Source: an uncultured Hyphomonadaceae bacterium | Lineage (GTDB): Bacteria > Pseudomonadota > Alphaproteobacteria > Caulobacterales > Maricaulaceae | Direction: 5' to 3' | Assembly: GCA_913058335.1 (NCBI GenBank) | Contig: CAJXPX010000004.1 | Span: 62,001-126,000, forward strand | DNA: 64,000 bases | Shown here: positions 17,895 through 27,347 of the stretch, one piece after another | How positions within the stretch are numbered: position 1 is the stretch's first letter | How the letters are laid out: the number at the start of each line of letters is the position of its first letter | Position numbers and translations under genes: made by a program | Notes under the pieces: model-generated | The model's input: the letters and a program-made list of their open reading frames with translations, nothing else | The model's database searches: none | Told to the model about the DNA's origin: nothing

Positions 17895-18644
17895 ATGAAA
17901 GTCCTCGTTCCCGTCAAGCGTGTGCTTGACTATAATGTCAAAGCCCGGGTCAAGCCTGACCAGTCAGGCGTTGACCTCGCCAATGTCAAAATGTCGATGA
18001 ACCCGTTTGACGAAATCTCTGTTGAGCAAGCTGTTCAAATGCAAGAAGCCGGGACCGCTACGGAAACGATTGTTGTCTCCATCGGCCCCGCTAAGGCGCA
18101 GGAGACTATCCGAACCGCTCTTGCTATGGGCATGGATCGCGGCATTCATATTCAAACGGACGAAGATCTTGAGCCTCTGGCGATTGCGAAAATCCTGAAA
18201 TCTGTAGCAGAGTCTGAGGAAGCTGATTTCATCGTTCTTGGTAAACAGGCGATTGATAATGATTTTGGCACGACGGGCGGAATGCTCGCCGCTTTGCTTG
18301 ACTGGCCTATCGGATCAGCGGCGAACTCCATTGAACAAGACGGCGATGCGATCAATGTTGTCAAAGAAGTTGATGGGGGCTTACAGACTGTGAAGTTACA
18401 AATGCCCGCGATTGTGACGACTGACCTTCGCTTGAACGAGCCGCGCTATGCGTCTCTGCCGAATATTATGAAGGCGAAGAAAAAACCCATTGAGGCTAAA
18501 ACACCTGATGATTTCGGCGTTGATACAGCCCCGCGTCTAAAAACGCTGAAGGTCACTGAACCGCCTAAGCGCGAAGCCGGCATCAAAGTCGAAGACGCCG
18601 CTCAATTAGTTGATAAACTTAAAAACGAAGCAGGGGTTATCTAA
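17895..18644 (+). CDS. etfB: Electron transfer flavoprotein beta subunit
   Basis: 249 residues from ATG 17895, which has CGGAGT at ribosome-binding distance; the longer frame from 17850 is not needed. Visible features are the N-terminal [33 protein letters not shown], the nucleotide-binding [25 protein letters not shown], and the family signature [25 protein letters not shown]. The beta subunit binds AMP and, with the alpha subunit and FAD, carries electrons from acyl-CoA and other dehydrogenases to ETF-ubiquinone oxidoreductase. The stop overlaps the etfA start by one base, which indicates translational coupling. Confidence 0.97.
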   Translation: MKVLVPVKRVLDYNVKARVKPDQSGVDLANVKMSMNPFDEISVEQAVQMQEAGTATETIVVSIGPAKAQETIRTALAMGMDRGIHIQTDEDLEPLAIAKILKSVAESEEADFIVLGKQAIDNDFGTTGGMLAALLDWPIGSAANSIEQDGDAINVVKEVDGGLQTVKLQMPAIVTTDLRLNEPRYASLPNIMKAKKKPIEAKTPDDFGVDTAPRLKTLKVTEPPKREAGIKVEDAAQLVDKLKNEAGVI

Positions 18645-19585
18645 TGGCTATTCTTGTTGTTGCAGAACATGACAATGCGTCTTTGAAAGACGCGACTCAT
18701 AAAACCGTCACGGCTGCCGCTCAAATGGGCGGAGAGGTTGATATTCTTGTCGCAGGTAAAGGCATTAAAGATGTCGTTGCCGCTGCCGCAAAAATCGACG
18801 GCATCCGCGCTGTTCTTGGCGTCGATCACGACACGCTGGAACGTCAGCTCGCTGAATCTATGCAAACTGTCCTCGTCCCTTTGATGGCCGATTATGACGC
18901 AGTCCTTGCGCCCGATACGACTACGCATAAAAACTATATGCCTCGCGTCGCGGCCAAACTCGACGTCCAGCAAATCAGTTCTATTACAGGTGTTGAGAGC
19001 GCGGATACGTTTATTCGTCCGATATATGCCGGTAACGCTATGTCCACCGTGCAGTCCACAGACGATAAAAAAGTAATTACCGTTCGGACCACGGCCTTTA
19101 ACGCTGCAGGCGAAGGCGGTTCTGCCGAGACCAAGGACGGTCCGCAACCTTCCGGTGATTTCAAATCCGAATTCGTTAGCGAGAAACTGTCCAAATCTGA
19201 CCGCCCTGAATTGACGGCTGCAAAAGTCGTGATTTCCGGTGGACGCGGTATGGGCTCCGGCGAAAATTTCGAATTGATCGAAGGCATCGCTGATAAGCTC
19301 AGCGCTGCGATGGGCGCGTCCCGCGCGGCTGTGGATGCTGGCTTTGTGCCGAATGACTGGCAAGTTGGCCAAACCGGTAAATCGGTCGCGCCAGAGCTTT
19401 ATATCGCGGTCGGTATTTCCGGCGCGATCCAGCATTTGGCCGGGATGAAAGACTCCAAAGTCATCGTCGCGATAAACAAAGACGAAGACGCCCCGATTTT
19501 CCAGGTCGCCGATTACGGCTTGGTCGCAGATCTGTTCAAAGCGCTTCCGGAGTTTGAAGCCGAATTGGAGAAGGCTGGGTATTGA
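18644..19585 (+). CDS. etfA: Electron transfer flavoprotein alpha subunit
   Basis: 313 residues. The N-terminal domain (about 1-190) pairs with the beta subunit. The C-terminal FAD domain shows [74 protein letters not shown], with the expected Arg, Ser and GQTG contacts for FAD, followed by [27 protein letters not shown]. It is coupled to etfB by a one-base overlap, and a strong terminator follows. It probably serves beta-oxidation-type dehydrogenases, though no acyl-CoA dehydrogenase lies in the window. Confidence 0.97.
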   Translation: MAILVVAEHDNASLKDATHKTVTAAAQMGGEVDILVAGKGIKDVVAAAAKIDGIRAVLGVDHDTLERQLAESMQTVLVPLMADYDAVLAPDTTTHKNYMPRVAAKLDVQQISSITGVESADTFIRPIYAGNAMSTVQSTDDKKVITVRTTAFNAAGEGGSAETKDGPQPSGDFKSEFVSEKLSKSDRPELTAAKVVISGGRGMGSGENFELIEGIADKLSAAMGASRAAVDAGFVPNDWQVGQTGKSVAPELYIAVGISGAIQHLAGMKDSKVIVAINKDEDAPIFQVADYGLVADLFKALPEFEAELEKAGY

Positions 19586-19612
19586 ACCCGGCCTTAAGCT
19601 TTAATGTTATCA

Positions 19613-19641
19613 AGCCTCGCTTTTGCGGGGCTTTTTATTTT
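19613..19641 (+). terminator. Rho-independent terminator after etfBA
   Basis: AGCCTCGC (19613-19620), loop TTTT, GCGGGGCT (19625-19632) form an 8-bp stem with one G-U pair, followed by TTTTATTTT. It lies 28 bases after the etfA stop. Confidence 0.85.
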
Positions 19642-19702
19642 GGCGGGAACATAACGGGACTAGGATCGCTATTATAAAAGAAACAAAAAGCAGGATATTA
19701 AT

Positions 19703-20245
19703 ATGAGTATTCAACGCAAATTTTCTCTTGGCCTTTTGAGTGCCTTCATTGTGACGGTTGCCGCGTGCCAAGAAAACCCAGAGACCGGAGATCGGCAACT
19801 CACACAGATGCCTGACCAAGCCTCAGACGTTCAAATGCCAGATGATACCTCAGAGGTGACCTCTTCCGAAGCTACCAAAGCAACCGGCGCAATAGAGACT
19901 TCAGATCGTCTTTTGATGTTGGGGGTCGACGACCCTCAGATTTTGAAAGACTTTCTTGCGAAATTACGAGACGCGGCCAGTGCGAACAAGCGAGACGAAA
20001 TAGCTGAGATGGTGAAATATCCCTTCTCAACTTATGAAATGGGTGAGGTTCAAAAAACCTATGAGTCTTCAGCCGAATTTTTAACGGATTACGACTCCGT
20101 GATAACTCCTAAAGTATCGGCGGCTCTCAAATCCGCAAATGCAGAATCCCTTTTCATAAACCAAGACGGCGGCTCCATTGACGATGGAACCGTTTGGATT
20201 AATAGTTTCGAGAACGGATTACGGATATATCGGATTAACGGGTAG
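19703..20245 (+). CDS. Small lipoprotein of unknown function
   Basis: 180 residues with a lipoprotein signal ending VTVAAC-Q. A polar, Ser/Thr/Asp-rich linker (residues 23-65) leads to a compact domain with the pattern FLAKLRDAASANKRDEIAEMVKYPFSTYEMG, ending in WINSFENGLRIYRING. The D-K-x-x-I/V-A-x-x-V-x-Y-P-F pattern is reminiscent of small periplasmic domains in DUF-type lipoproteins, but I cannot name the family. It has its own position after the etfBA terminator and is convergent with the enoyl-CoA hydratase-like gene. Confidence 0.75.
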   Translation: MSIQRKFSLGLLSAFIVTVAACQENPETGDRQLTQMPDQASDVQMPDDTSEVTSSEATKATGAIETSDRLLMLGVDDPQILKDFLAKLRDAASANKRDEIAEMVKYPFSTYEMGEVQKTYESSAEFLTDYDSVITPKVSAALKSANAESLFINQDGGSIDDGTVWINSFENGLRIYRING

Positions 20246-20262
20246 CATTAAGAGCGTATGAG

Positions 20263-21096
20263 TTAATTAGATTTCCGCTTTGGTAAATCCGCATAATTCC
20301 CATCGCGTTTCTCGCTCTTGGCCTGCATAGCTTCCATCATTTCGGACGGAATGAGCATAGACATATTCCAGACAGCGATATTATCGAGCGCGTCTTTGGT
20401 GGAGTGATCACGGCCATAGGTGATGGCGCGTTTACAGCCATAGACCGCGAGCGGAGGGTTCTTTGCGATTTGCTTGGCTGTCTCCATGACTGCCTCCATC
20501 ATCGTAGTAGGGTCTTTATAAACGGCATTGAACAGACCCTGAGCTTTGGCCTCGTCGGCGTGCATTTTGCGGCCTGTATAGGCAAGTTCGCGCACAATAC
20601 CCTCGGGGAGATGATTAAGTATACGCGGAAAAGTGCCCACATCGGCGGTCATGCCGACAATGATTTCGTAAATGGAAATGAAACTGTCTTGGGTCCCATA
20701 ACGCATATCGCAAGCGGTGATAAGGTCCACACCTCCCCCGTAGCATCCGCCTTGAATAGCCGCGAGAACGGGAAGGCGGCACTCTTCAATCGCGGTGAAA
20801 CTATCTTGCAGTCGTTTCACATTTTCATAGAAAATTGCGCCAAAAAGCGGATCATTTTTATCTTTTGGTCCAGCTATATCATTGGCAAACATGGACAGGT
20901 CTATCCCGGCGGAGAAGACTGGCCCAGTCGAGGAAATCACAATGACACGAGCTTTAGAGTGGGTATCAATATCTCGGATTATTTTCGGTAGATCTGACCA
21001 AAACTCGGCACTCATGGCATTGCGCTTTTCGGGCCGGGACATAATGATGTGGGCGATATTATCCGATATTGAGACATCAAAACATTTATAAGTCAT
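20263..21096 (-). CDS. Enoyl-CoA hydratase/isomerase (dienoyl-CoA isomerase-like)
   Basis: 277 residues of the crotonase fold. The oxyanion-hole segments are FSAGIDLSMF and GGCYGGGVDLITACDMRYG. The active-site helix reads YEIIVGMTADVGTFPRI; its AD-GT pattern with a preceding Glu resembles the Glu/Asp pair of delta(3,5)-delta(2,4)-dienoyl-CoA isomerases (ECH1) rather than the two glutamates of ordinary enoyl-CoA hydratases. Such isomerases help degrade unsaturated fatty acids with odd-numbered double bonds. It is the last gene of a minus-strand set (SDR, DUF1330, DUF2855, crotonase) with gaps of 2-5 bases or overlaps, so one operon is likely. Confidence 0.9.
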   Translation of the reverse strand: MTYKCFDVSISDNIAHIIMSRPEKRNAMSAEFWSDLPKIIRDIDTHSKARVIVISSTGPVFSAGIDLSMFANDIAGPKDKNDPLFGAIFYENVKRLQDSFTAIEECRLPVLAAIQGGCYGGGVDLITACDMRYGTQDSFISIYEIIVGMTADVGTFPRILNHLPEGIVRELAYTGRKMHADEAKAQGLFNAVYKDPTTMMEAVMETAKQIAKNPPLAVYGCKRAITYGRDHSTKDALDNIAVWNMSMLIPSEMMEAMQAKSEKRDGNYADLPKRKSN

Positions 21097-21100
21097 AGGC

Positions 21101-22192
21101 TTAGCCTTGGAGTGAAAAGAGAAAGCCCTTATCCGGAGACGCGTCTCCGTTCAGGACATCATTATACGTTTTAAGGAGGTCGATCACATCTGATGAGTGT
21201 TCAACCGTCAACCAATCGCTCGCGCTTTCAAGAAAAGGCATCCAGCGTTCACTAAGTTTTTGCGCAAAAACTGCACCGCCCCATTCCGCTATGCGTGTCT
21301 TAGCTTGGTCCGGGGCGAAGAAAAACGCCGTGGGGGCTGAGGGTTTGGGAGTCGGCTTGGAGGCTTCGTCCCAATGAGATAGGCCGACCTTACAGACATA
21401 TTTCAGATTTTCCTCGAAATGATCTGATACTGTCGTAAGAACTTTCCCATTACCCGACATATCGACGACCACGGTTTTAATATCAGGATTAAGATCTGTA
21501 ATTGTATCATAAGTCCTGACGTTGTCATAAAACCCGGTCCCTATGGTGAATTCTTTATTTACCTCAGACGTCAGGCCCGACACTTTGATTACGCCGCGTT
21601 GTTTCGCGCAAAAGGCTGTACCGAGGGCAGTTTTGGACGAGGCCGAGAGGATGAGGATTTGCTCCGCTTCAAAGTAGTTTTTCTCGGCGAGGAAATCATC
21701 AATCAGAAAGCTCGTCGTAAAGAGGGGGCGTAATATGGGTTGTAAATCCCCGTGTTTTGCGAAGGATGGATCGGCATCCGTAAATATATATTGATTGTAA
21801 ATACTGTGGAGTTTCATGCGGTGATGATTCCCGTCTTGAAACCCCATAGGCGAGACGTCGACAGGTTTGATATCGAATTTATCTATTATAGGGAAAAACC
21901 CGTAAATCTTTTGCCCGACTTTTACGCCCTCGCATTGGCTTTGCACGACCTCGGCAAAGCCCCACACCGGCATTCGGCCATGACTTTGAATATCAATGCC
22001 ATAGGCGTCAGGTCGGAAATAATTCCAATATCCGATACGCTCGCCCGTCACCATATAAGTTACATTATTCGCGGTCAGAGCCCAGGGTCCAACTTGGCAT
22101 CGAATGAAATCGTCTGCGAGGGGGGCATCGTCTTTCGCAATGATGGAGACGTCACCAAAATTGGATTTATTTACCAGAAGAGTTTGTGTCAT
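21101..22192 (-). CDS. DUF2855 family protein
   Basis: 363 residues from the ATG at 22190-22192; the longer frame begins inside the upstream gene. The sequence matches the DUF2855 pattern: N-terminal segment with IRCQVGPWALTANNVTYMVTGERIGYWNYF, the PVWGFAEVVQS motif, YGFFP, a central LRPLFTTSFLIDDFLAE and an ILSASSKTALGTAFCAKQRG region that looks like a nucleotide-binding turn of a medium-chain reductase. The family resembles quinone oxidoreductase/MDR folds but has no proven reaction. It overlaps nothing, yet it starts 11 bases after the DUF1330-like stop and ends 5 bases before the crotonase start, which suggests a shared pathway acting on acyl or lipid substrates. Confidence 0.85.
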   Translation of the reverse strand: MTQTLLVNKSNFGDVSIIAKDDAPLADDFIRCQVGPWALTANNVTYMVTGERIGYWNYFRPDAYGIDIQSHGRMPVWGFAEVVQSQCEGVKVGQKIYGFFPIIDKFDIKPVDVSPMGFQDGNHHRMKLHSIYNQYIFTDADPSFAKHGDLQPILRPLFTTSFLIDDFLAEKNYFEAEQILILSASSKTALGTAFCAKQRGVIKVSGLTSEVNKEFTIGTGFYDNVRTYDTITDLNPDIKTVVVDMSGNGKVLTTVSDHFEENLKYVCKVGLSHWDEASKPTPKPSAPTAFFFAPDQAKTRIAEWGGAVFAQKLSERWMPFLESASDWLTVEHSSDVIDLLKTYNDVLNGDASPDKGFLFSLQG

Positions 22193-22202
22193 ATCGGGTC
22201 TT

Positions 22203-22625
22203 TTAAAATATGTTTTCTTCATCACAGCGAATTAAGAGCTGCCCGGCAAGGCCGGCTTTACGGTGATAATGAAATTTTCGGTAAGCCGCAGAGCTGACGG
22301 TTTCGAACATGGCTTTAGCATCGGGATAGCGGACAATGGCAACAGAGTCCCATTCACCTTCACCGTCGCCAATTAGAAAGTTATGAGCGCGGCCACTGTA
22401 AACAGTCTCGACACCTTCAAGGTTAAGATCAGATAACATAGCAGAAAAAGCTTTGGCATATCTGCCGTAAGCTGTGGCGCCGGACACATCTTCTCCGTCT
22501 CTATAGGTCGCTTTATCTTTAAACTTCAAAAGATTGAGCATGAAAACAGGTTCGCCTTCAGCGCTGTCTCCATGAAAGGCTTTAATCTGTTCAGGTGTTG
22601 GGTCGATTGCGTTTAAAGTGGCCAT
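22203..22625 (-). CDS. DUF1330-like dimeric alpha-beta barrel protein
   Basis: 140 residues. The PVFMLNLLKFKDKATYRDG start of the first strand, the tyrosine/glycine turn (GATAYGRYAKAF), VYSGRAHNFLIGDGEGEWDSVAIVRYPDAKAMFETVSS and a C-terminal YRKFHYHRKAGLAGQLLI segment match DUF1330 or related dimeric alpha-beta barrels. Function of the family is unknown; relatives bind small hydrophobic ligands or act as monooxygenase-like proteins. It lies between the SDR and DUF2855 genes with a 2-base gap on one side, so it is almost certainly co-transcribed with them. Confidence 0.85.
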   Translation of the reverse strand: MATLNAIDPTPEQIKAFHGDSAEGEPVFMLNLLKFKDKATYRDGEDVSGATAYGRYAKAFSAMLSDLNLEGVETVYSGRAHNFLIGDGEGEWDSVAIVRYPDAKAMFETVSSAAYRKFHYHRKAGLAGQLLIRCDEENIF

Positions 22626-22627
22626 AA

Positions 22628-23509
22628 TTAATCTTTATACCCCGGATGTTGCATCACATTGGATTTGGATTTTGCCAAGAACGCATCCGGGACGAAAAAG
22701 TCAGCTGCGAGCGGCCCGTCATATCCGGCTTGGTTATAAATGTTAAAATCTTCTACGCCGTTTTCAGCCAGGATAAACTCATCAATGACAAAGTTACCTG
22801 TGAAGTTTTTTGCGGATTTATTCAGCAGTATGTAGGCCGCGTCTGCCATAATCTGCGGTAGACGGCTCATTTTGGCCATGCTGTCTCCGCCGAGGACATT
22901 TCGAACGGCGGCCGTATCAATTGACGTCATGGGCCAGAGGGAGTTGACGGCAATACCGTCAGGTCTAAATTCTTCACTCATGCCCAGCGTGCATAGACTC
23001 ATCCCGTATTTCGCCATGGTGTAAGCGACATGGTTTTTAAACCACTTTGCTTCCATATCCAAGGGCGGCGCAATATTGAGGATGTGAGGGTTTTCAGCGT
23101 CTTTGAGGTAAGGAAGGCATGTCTGAGACACCAGAAAAGTTCCCCGCGCATTGACTTGATTCATTAAGTCATAATGTTTCATGGATGTATTCGGCGTCGG
23201 CGTCAGAGAAATGGCGCTCGCATTATTGATACAGATATCAATTCCGCCGAATTTATCCGCGCAGGCTTTTACCGCGTCGCGGACGCCGTCTTCATCTCGT
23301 ATATCGCAAACAATAGGCAGGGCTTGTCCCCCGGCGTCCTCAATCTCTTTCGCGGCTGTGTAAATTGTACCGTCAAGTTTAGGGTGAGGTTTGGCCGTTT
23401 TGGCGGCAATGGCAATATTGGCTCCGTCCTCGGCAAATTTTTTGGCCATAGCCAAACCAATGCCACGAGAGCCTCCTGACATAAAAATTGTTTTACCGGC
23501 TAGTGACAT
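22628..23509 (-). CDS. Short-chain dehydrogenase/reductase (HSDL2-like)
   Basis: 293 residues. The cofactor site is MSGGSRGIG (TGxxxGIG type) with AAKTAKPHPKLDGTIYTAAKEIE, which resembles the HSDL2 (hydroxysteroid dehydrogenase-like 2) subgroup. NNASAI is the usual structural motif. The catalytic Tyr-x3-Lys is AYTMAKYGM, but the expected Ser position is in LNIAPP. The C-terminus after NFTGNFVIDEF is 40 residues longer than in classical SDRs. It is the first gene of the four-gene minus-strand set, with GAGGGAAA before the ATG. HSDL2 proteins are associated with lipid metabolism, which fits the crotonase downstream. Confidence 0.9.
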   Translation of the reverse strand: MSLAGKTIFMSGGSRGIGLAMAKKFAEDGANIAIAAKTAKPHPKLDGTIYTAAKEIEDAGGQALPIVCDIRDEDGVRDAVKACADKFGGIDICINNASAISLTPTPNTSMKHYDLMNQVNARGTFLVSQTCLPYLKDAENPHILNIAPPLDMEAKWFKNHVAYTMAKYGMSLCTLGMSEEFRPDGIAVNSLWPMTSIDTAAVRNVLGGDSMAKMSRLPQIMADAAYILLNKSAKNFTGNFVIDEFILAENGVEDFNIYNQAGYDGPLAADFFVPDAFLAKSKSNVMQHPGYKD

Positions 23510-23686
23510 AATTTCCCTCTTTATAATTTTGATAAAAAGGTAACAGGAATGGCTAAGGCGGCAAGCGATATCAGCAATGGTTTATCCCTCAGAATTGTAT
23601 GAAGGCTGAGTGGAATCGAACAAACATGCTTAGCATATCCTTAACGCTGTGCTCACTGAAATTTAAATATCTTCTGTCACAAACCT

Positions 23687-23720
23687 CCCAGCTTAAGAAT
23701 TTGACGACTTAAAAACTGGG
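23687..23720. repeat. Inverted repeat in front of the OmpA-like gene
   Basis: CCCAG (23687-23691) and CTGGG (23716-23720) flank a 24-base AT-rich interval containing CTTAAG, about 10 bases before the start codon at 23730. It could fold over the leader or bind a regulator. The 220-base gap otherwise shows nothing clear. Confidence 0.25.
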
Positions 23721-23729
23721 ATTTATGAA

Positions 23730-24539
23730 ATGCGATATTCTTTGAAACTTATTCCGGCGTTTTTGCTGATACCCGCTGTGTCAGCTTGTAGTTATGGCCC
23801 GCAAAATCAGGAATTTGGCTATAATGGAGCGTCGAACACCCATTATAACGGCAGTTATCAGGCGACAGCCGTATCCAGCCAAGGCGATTTAATCTGCAGT
23901 TCTGCCGGATGCGCGCCGAGCGCGACATATTCAGTCAATAATAAACCGAGCCATAATTATGGGCACGCACCATATCAGCCTTCATATGACGCATACGGGA
24001 CTCAAGTTGAAAAGAGCCACGGCAATGCAGGGTACGGCCATAGCCCTCAATTGCGCGGAGCCTACGGCAACCCGGGGCGCTCAGGCTATCGTTACGGAAA
24101 TTTAGGTGTCGTAAATTATGATAAGGATTCAAATGTCTACGGGCTACAAGGGCGGCTAGGTTATCAATCCTCAGGCATTCTTGGAGCTGAGGTTGAAGGC
24201 TCATTTGGCGTTTCAGATGATAAAGAAACGGTTGGTGCGATAACCGCTCAAGCCGGAATTGATTATTCCGTTGGTGCCTTTGCTCTCGCTAAAGTTCCTA
24301 TTGTCAACGGTTTATCAGTTCATGGCCGCGGCGGCTATCATATAACAGAGGCTTCAATTGAAATTGACGACGGCGTTGATGTCGTAAAGGCTTCGGACGA
24401 TGCAGACGGATTTGCTTACGGGGTCGGAGCTGAATATGCGTTTTCCCCTCGCAGTGCGATCCGGCTTGATTATACCCGATATGAAGGGGAAGGGGATGAT
24501 CTTGAGGCAATTTCTCTCGGATATTCACGTAAATTCTAA
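23730..24539 (+). CDS. OmpA-like outer-membrane beta-barrel protein
   Basis: 269 residues. The signal sequence ends IPAVSAC-S, a lipobox, so it may be lipidated as well as membrane-embedded. Residues 20-125 form a low-complexity linker rich in Tyr, Gly, Asn and His. The C-terminal half (about 125-269) alternates in amphipathic strands (VYGLQGRLGYQ, ILGAEVEGSFGV, FALAKVPIVNGLSVHGRGGYHIT, DGFAYGVGAEYAFSPRSAIRLDYTRYE) and ends in phenylalanine, the classic eight-strand OmpA/OmpW-type barrel ending. Such proteins are surface structural or adhesion factors. Its last four bases overlap the convergent ABC exporter gene. Confidence 0.85.
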   Translation: MRYSLKLIPAFLLIPAVSACSYGPQNQEFGYNGASNTHYNGSYQATAVSSQGDLICSSAGCAPSATYSVNNKPSHNYGHAPYQPSYDAYGTQVEKSHGNAGYGHSPQLRGAYGNPGRSGYRYGNLGVVNYDKDSNVYGLQGRLGYQSSGILGAEVEGSFGVSDDKETVGAITAQAGIDYSVGAFALAKVPIVNGLSVHGRGGYHITEASIEIDDGVDVVKASDDADGFAYGVGAEYAFSPRSAIRLDYTRYEGEGDDLEAISLGYSRKF

Positions 24540-26422
24540 GCGTCTTCTTGCTGCGCCCAGAGCGCAGCATATAAACCATTTTTAGAGAGTAGAGCAGGGT
24601 GGGTGCCCTGCTCTTTTATTTTTCCGTTTTCCATGACAAGAATGTTGTCCGCTTTCACGATGGTGGACAGGCGATGGGCAATGACCAGAGTTGTGCGGCC
24701 TGTTGTAGCTCGGTCGAGAGCTGTTTGAATTTCGCGTTCCGTGGCGCTGTCCAAGGCAGAGGTAGCCTCATCAAGTATCAAAATGGCCGGGTCTTTTAAA
24801 AGAGTGCGGGCAATCGCGACGCGTTGTTTTTCTCCACCCGACAATTTCAATCCGCGTTCTCCGACAACCGTTTCATATCCTTTCGGAAGCGTCATAATGA
24901 AATCATGAATTTGAGCATCTTTGGCTGCGCGTTTAATGTTATCTTGGCTGGCCTCCGGATTGGCATAAGCGATATTATAACCAATCGTCTCATTAAACAG
25001 AACCGTGTCTTGCGGAACAATACCGATAGCCTGACGCAAACTGTCTTGAGTAAAGCGTCGAATATCGACGCCATCAATTTTCACCTGTCCAGCACTGATA
25101 TCGTAAAAGCGGAACAGGATACGCGATAAAGTAGATTTCCCTGCGCCCGTCGGACCGACAACCGCCAGAGTTTCACCGGGCGGTAAATTAAAAGAAATAT
25201 CTTCCAGAATGTTTCGGTCTTCATCATAATGAAAACTGACGTGATCAAATTCAATGTGACCATTCAGGCGTCCCACGGGGAGGGCATCATGTTGATCAAT
25301 GATTTCGGGTTCCAGATCCATCAAAATAAACATTTTTTCAAGATCTGTCAGAGCTTGTTTTATTTCGCGATAAGCAAAGCCGAGGATGTTAAGTGGGCGA
25401 TAGAGCTGCGTCATGACGAGCATGACTGCGGTCATATCTCCAATGCTCATATCGCCTGAAATAATATTATATGCCGCTAATGATATGATCGCGATCAATC
25501 CGCCATTCATAATCAGGGATTGTCCGATATTGACGGTGGCAAGGGAGGTTCGAGAGCGTATAGCGGCTTCCTGATAACCTTCCATAGCTTTGTCGTAACG
25601 GTTAATTTCAAAGGGCTCAGCGGAAAAATACTTAACCGTTTCATAGTTCAATAGACTGTCTACGGCTTTTCCGGCGGCTTCTGTATCACGCTTATTCATT
25701 TCTCGTCTGAATTTAAGGCGCCACTCGGTCGTCATAACGGTAAAAATTATATAGCCGACAACGACGACTACTGCGATGATTGCGAACCCGCCATTATAAG
25801 CAAGCCAAAAAGCGATGGCGGCAATTATTAATTCCAGCAGGGTCGGGCCGATATTAAAGAGCAAAAAGCGGAAAAGGAAATCAATGGCCCGAACCCCGCG
25901 TTCCATAATGCGCGTTAGGCCACCCGTACGTTTTTCCAGATGAAATCGTAAAGACAGACGATGCATATGTTTAAATGTGCCTGTCGCGATACTGCGCTGA
26001 GCGAATTGGGCAACCGGAGCGAATATATACTCACGTCCTTCTGTCAGCATGACGGAGAAAAGCCTTAAGGCCCCATATCCAAGAATGAACCCTATCACCC
26101 CTACCCCAATAGCTGTCCATTCATCCCCGGCTTTTTTCGCTTCGCTCACGGCGTCTACAGCATAGCCAAAGACAAACGGAGCCCCTACGAGTACAAATTT
26201 ACCGGCAATCGTCAGAAGAATTGCAAGAATTGATCTGAATTTGAAGGCCCGGTTTCCCTCCGGCCAGAGGTAAGGCTTCAGACGCAAAAGGCTTTTTAAT
26301 TGCTCCCCAATAGGCCTTTCCTTCATTGCCTCTATACGTTGGTCAAAACCAATCGGGAGAGGGGCCGCGATTTCGGCTTCGGTTGTGTGGGAGGGAGGAG
26401 GGGTTTTCGACATTCCGTTCAT
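24536..26422 (-). CDS. ABC transporter, fused permease/ATPase, Atm1/HMT1 type
   Basis: 628 residues. A six-helix exporter domain (about 60-350) is followed by an ABC ATPase with Walker A GPTGAGKS, Q-loop VPQDTVLF, signature LSGGEKQR, Walker B LILDEATSAL and the H-loop AHR. The phrase NYETVKYFSAEPFE at the end of the permease domain and the YRPLNILGFAYREIKQALTDLEKM segment are characteristic of Atm1/ABCB7 relatives, which export glutathione-linked compounds involved in Fe-S supply and metal detoxification. The start could also be the ATG nine bases later. It is divergent from the WecG-type gene, 55 bases away. Confidence 0.93.
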   Translation of the reverse strand: MNGMSKTPPPSHTTEAEIAAPLPIGFDQRIEAMKERPIGEQLKSLLRLKPYLWPEGNRAFKFRSILAILLTIAGKFVLVGAPFVFGYAVDAVSEAKKAGDEWTAIGVGVIGFILGYGALRLFSVMLTEGREYIFAPVAQFAQRSIATGTFKHMHRLSLRFHLEKRTGGLTRIMERGVRAIDFLFRFLLFNIGPTLLELIIAAIAFWLAYNGGFAIIAVVVVVGYIIFTVMTTEWRLKFRREMNKRDTEAAGKAVDSLLNYETVKYFSAEPFEINRYDKAMEGYQEAAIRSRTSLATVNIGQSLIMNGGLIAIISLAAYNIISGDMSIGDMTAVMLVMTQLYRPLNILGFAYREIKQALTDLEKMFILMDLEPEIIDQHDALPVGRLNGHIEFDHVSFHYDEDRNILEDISFNLPPGETLAVVGPTGAGKSTLSRILFRFYDISAGQVKIDGVDIRRFTQDSLRQAIGIVPQDTVLFNETIGYNIAYANPEASQDNIKRAAKDAQIHDFIMTLPKGYETVVGERGLKLSGGEKQRVAIARTLLKDPAILILDEATSALDSATEREIQTALDRATTGRTTLVIAHRLSTIVKADNILVMENGKIKEQGTHPALLSKNGLYAALWAQQEDA

Positions 26423-26477
26423 GTGGGGGTCAGACGCACACTTGTAAACCCAATCCTAACTCTCTTTTGGTAAACAC

Positions 26478-27347
26478 ATGGAATTAAAATGCGAAGAAAG
26501 TCAGGACGTGATGGGCGCGACAAAACATATTGTACCTCCTGTGCCGCGTGGGGGAAATAGAAGACTGCAAAATCGCGAGGGGCATGTGGACTGGCGAATT
26601 AATCAACGATCCTATGATTTCATTGGCGCGACCTTCGATCCTTTAACGCCTGTGCAAGCACTGTCCCGGGCCAAATGGATGACGGTAAATCACGGTTTTC
26701 GGTTTATTGTGACCCCTAATGTGGATCACCTTGTTCGCCTCGCCAAAGAGCCGGAGGTATTTAAGCCGCTCTATGATGCTTCTTGGTTGTCAGTTTGCGA
26801 CTCCCGCATACTGGAATTATTAGCGGCAATTTCCGGTATTCCTCTCAAGGCTGTTCCAGGGTCGGATTTGACGCAACAGCTTTTCGATAATGTTATTACG
26901 TCTGAGGATACAATTAATATTATCGGGGCGGATGAAGAAATTGTCTCAATCGTTAAATCGACTTACGGACTGGAGAAAGTTAATATTCATCAGCCGCCTA
27001 TGGGAATGCGTCACAAACCAAACGCCATAGCCGCTGCGGCAGAGTTTGTTGCAAACCATCCCGCCCGATACACCTTTATTTGTGTTGGCTCCCCGCAACA
27101 GGAGATGGTGGCGAAGGCCTGTCTAGAACGCGGCGACTGCGTCGGATTAGGGTTGTGTGTTGGCGCGTCACTAGATTTCCTGAGCGGGCGCACGAAACGA
27201 GCGCCGGAATGGATGCAAAAGCTGCGTCTAGAGTGGCTCTTCCGTTTGGCAAGCGAGCCAAAACGACTCTGGAAAAGATATTTACTTGAAGCGCCCAAAA
27301 TATTTTACCTTTGGATAAAATGGGTTTTCCAACGCAAAAAGGCTTGA
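26478..27347 (+). CDS. WecG/TagA/CpsF family glycosyltransferase (GT26)
   Basis: 289 residues. Family blocks are VTPNVDHLVRLAKE, LSVCDSRILELL (the family usually has PDG in place of CDS; the Asp is retained), VPGSDLTQQLF, INIIGADEEIV, the ligand-binding FICVGSPQQEMVAKACLERG and GLGLCVGASLDFLSGRTKRAPEWMQKLRLEWLFRLASEPKRLWKRY. Members transfer N-acetylmannosaminuronic acid, N-acetylmannosamine or related sugars to lipid-linked precursors at the inner membrane. It is not next to other polysaccharide genes here; those are at the window start. About 45 polar residues precede the catalytic domain and may include an over-long N-terminus. Confidence 0.9.
   Translation: MELKCEESQDVMGATKHIVPPVPRGGNRRLQNREGHVDWRINQRSYDFIGATFDPLTPVQALSRAKWMTVNHGFRFIVTPNVDHLVRLAKEPEVFKPLYDASWLSVCDSRILELLAAISGIPLKAVPGSDLTQQLFDNVITSEDTINIIGADEEIVSIVKSTYGLEKVNIHQPPMGMRHKPNAIAAAAEFVANHPARYTFICVGSPQQEMVAKACLERGDCVGLGLCVGASLDFLSGRTKRAPEWMQKLRLEWLFRLASEPKRLWKRYLLEAPKIFYLWIKWVFQRKKA

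Noticed and set aside
18641-19435. A 264-residue frame antisense to etfA
   Set aside because: It is complementary to the conserved etfA sequence and shows no signal of its own.
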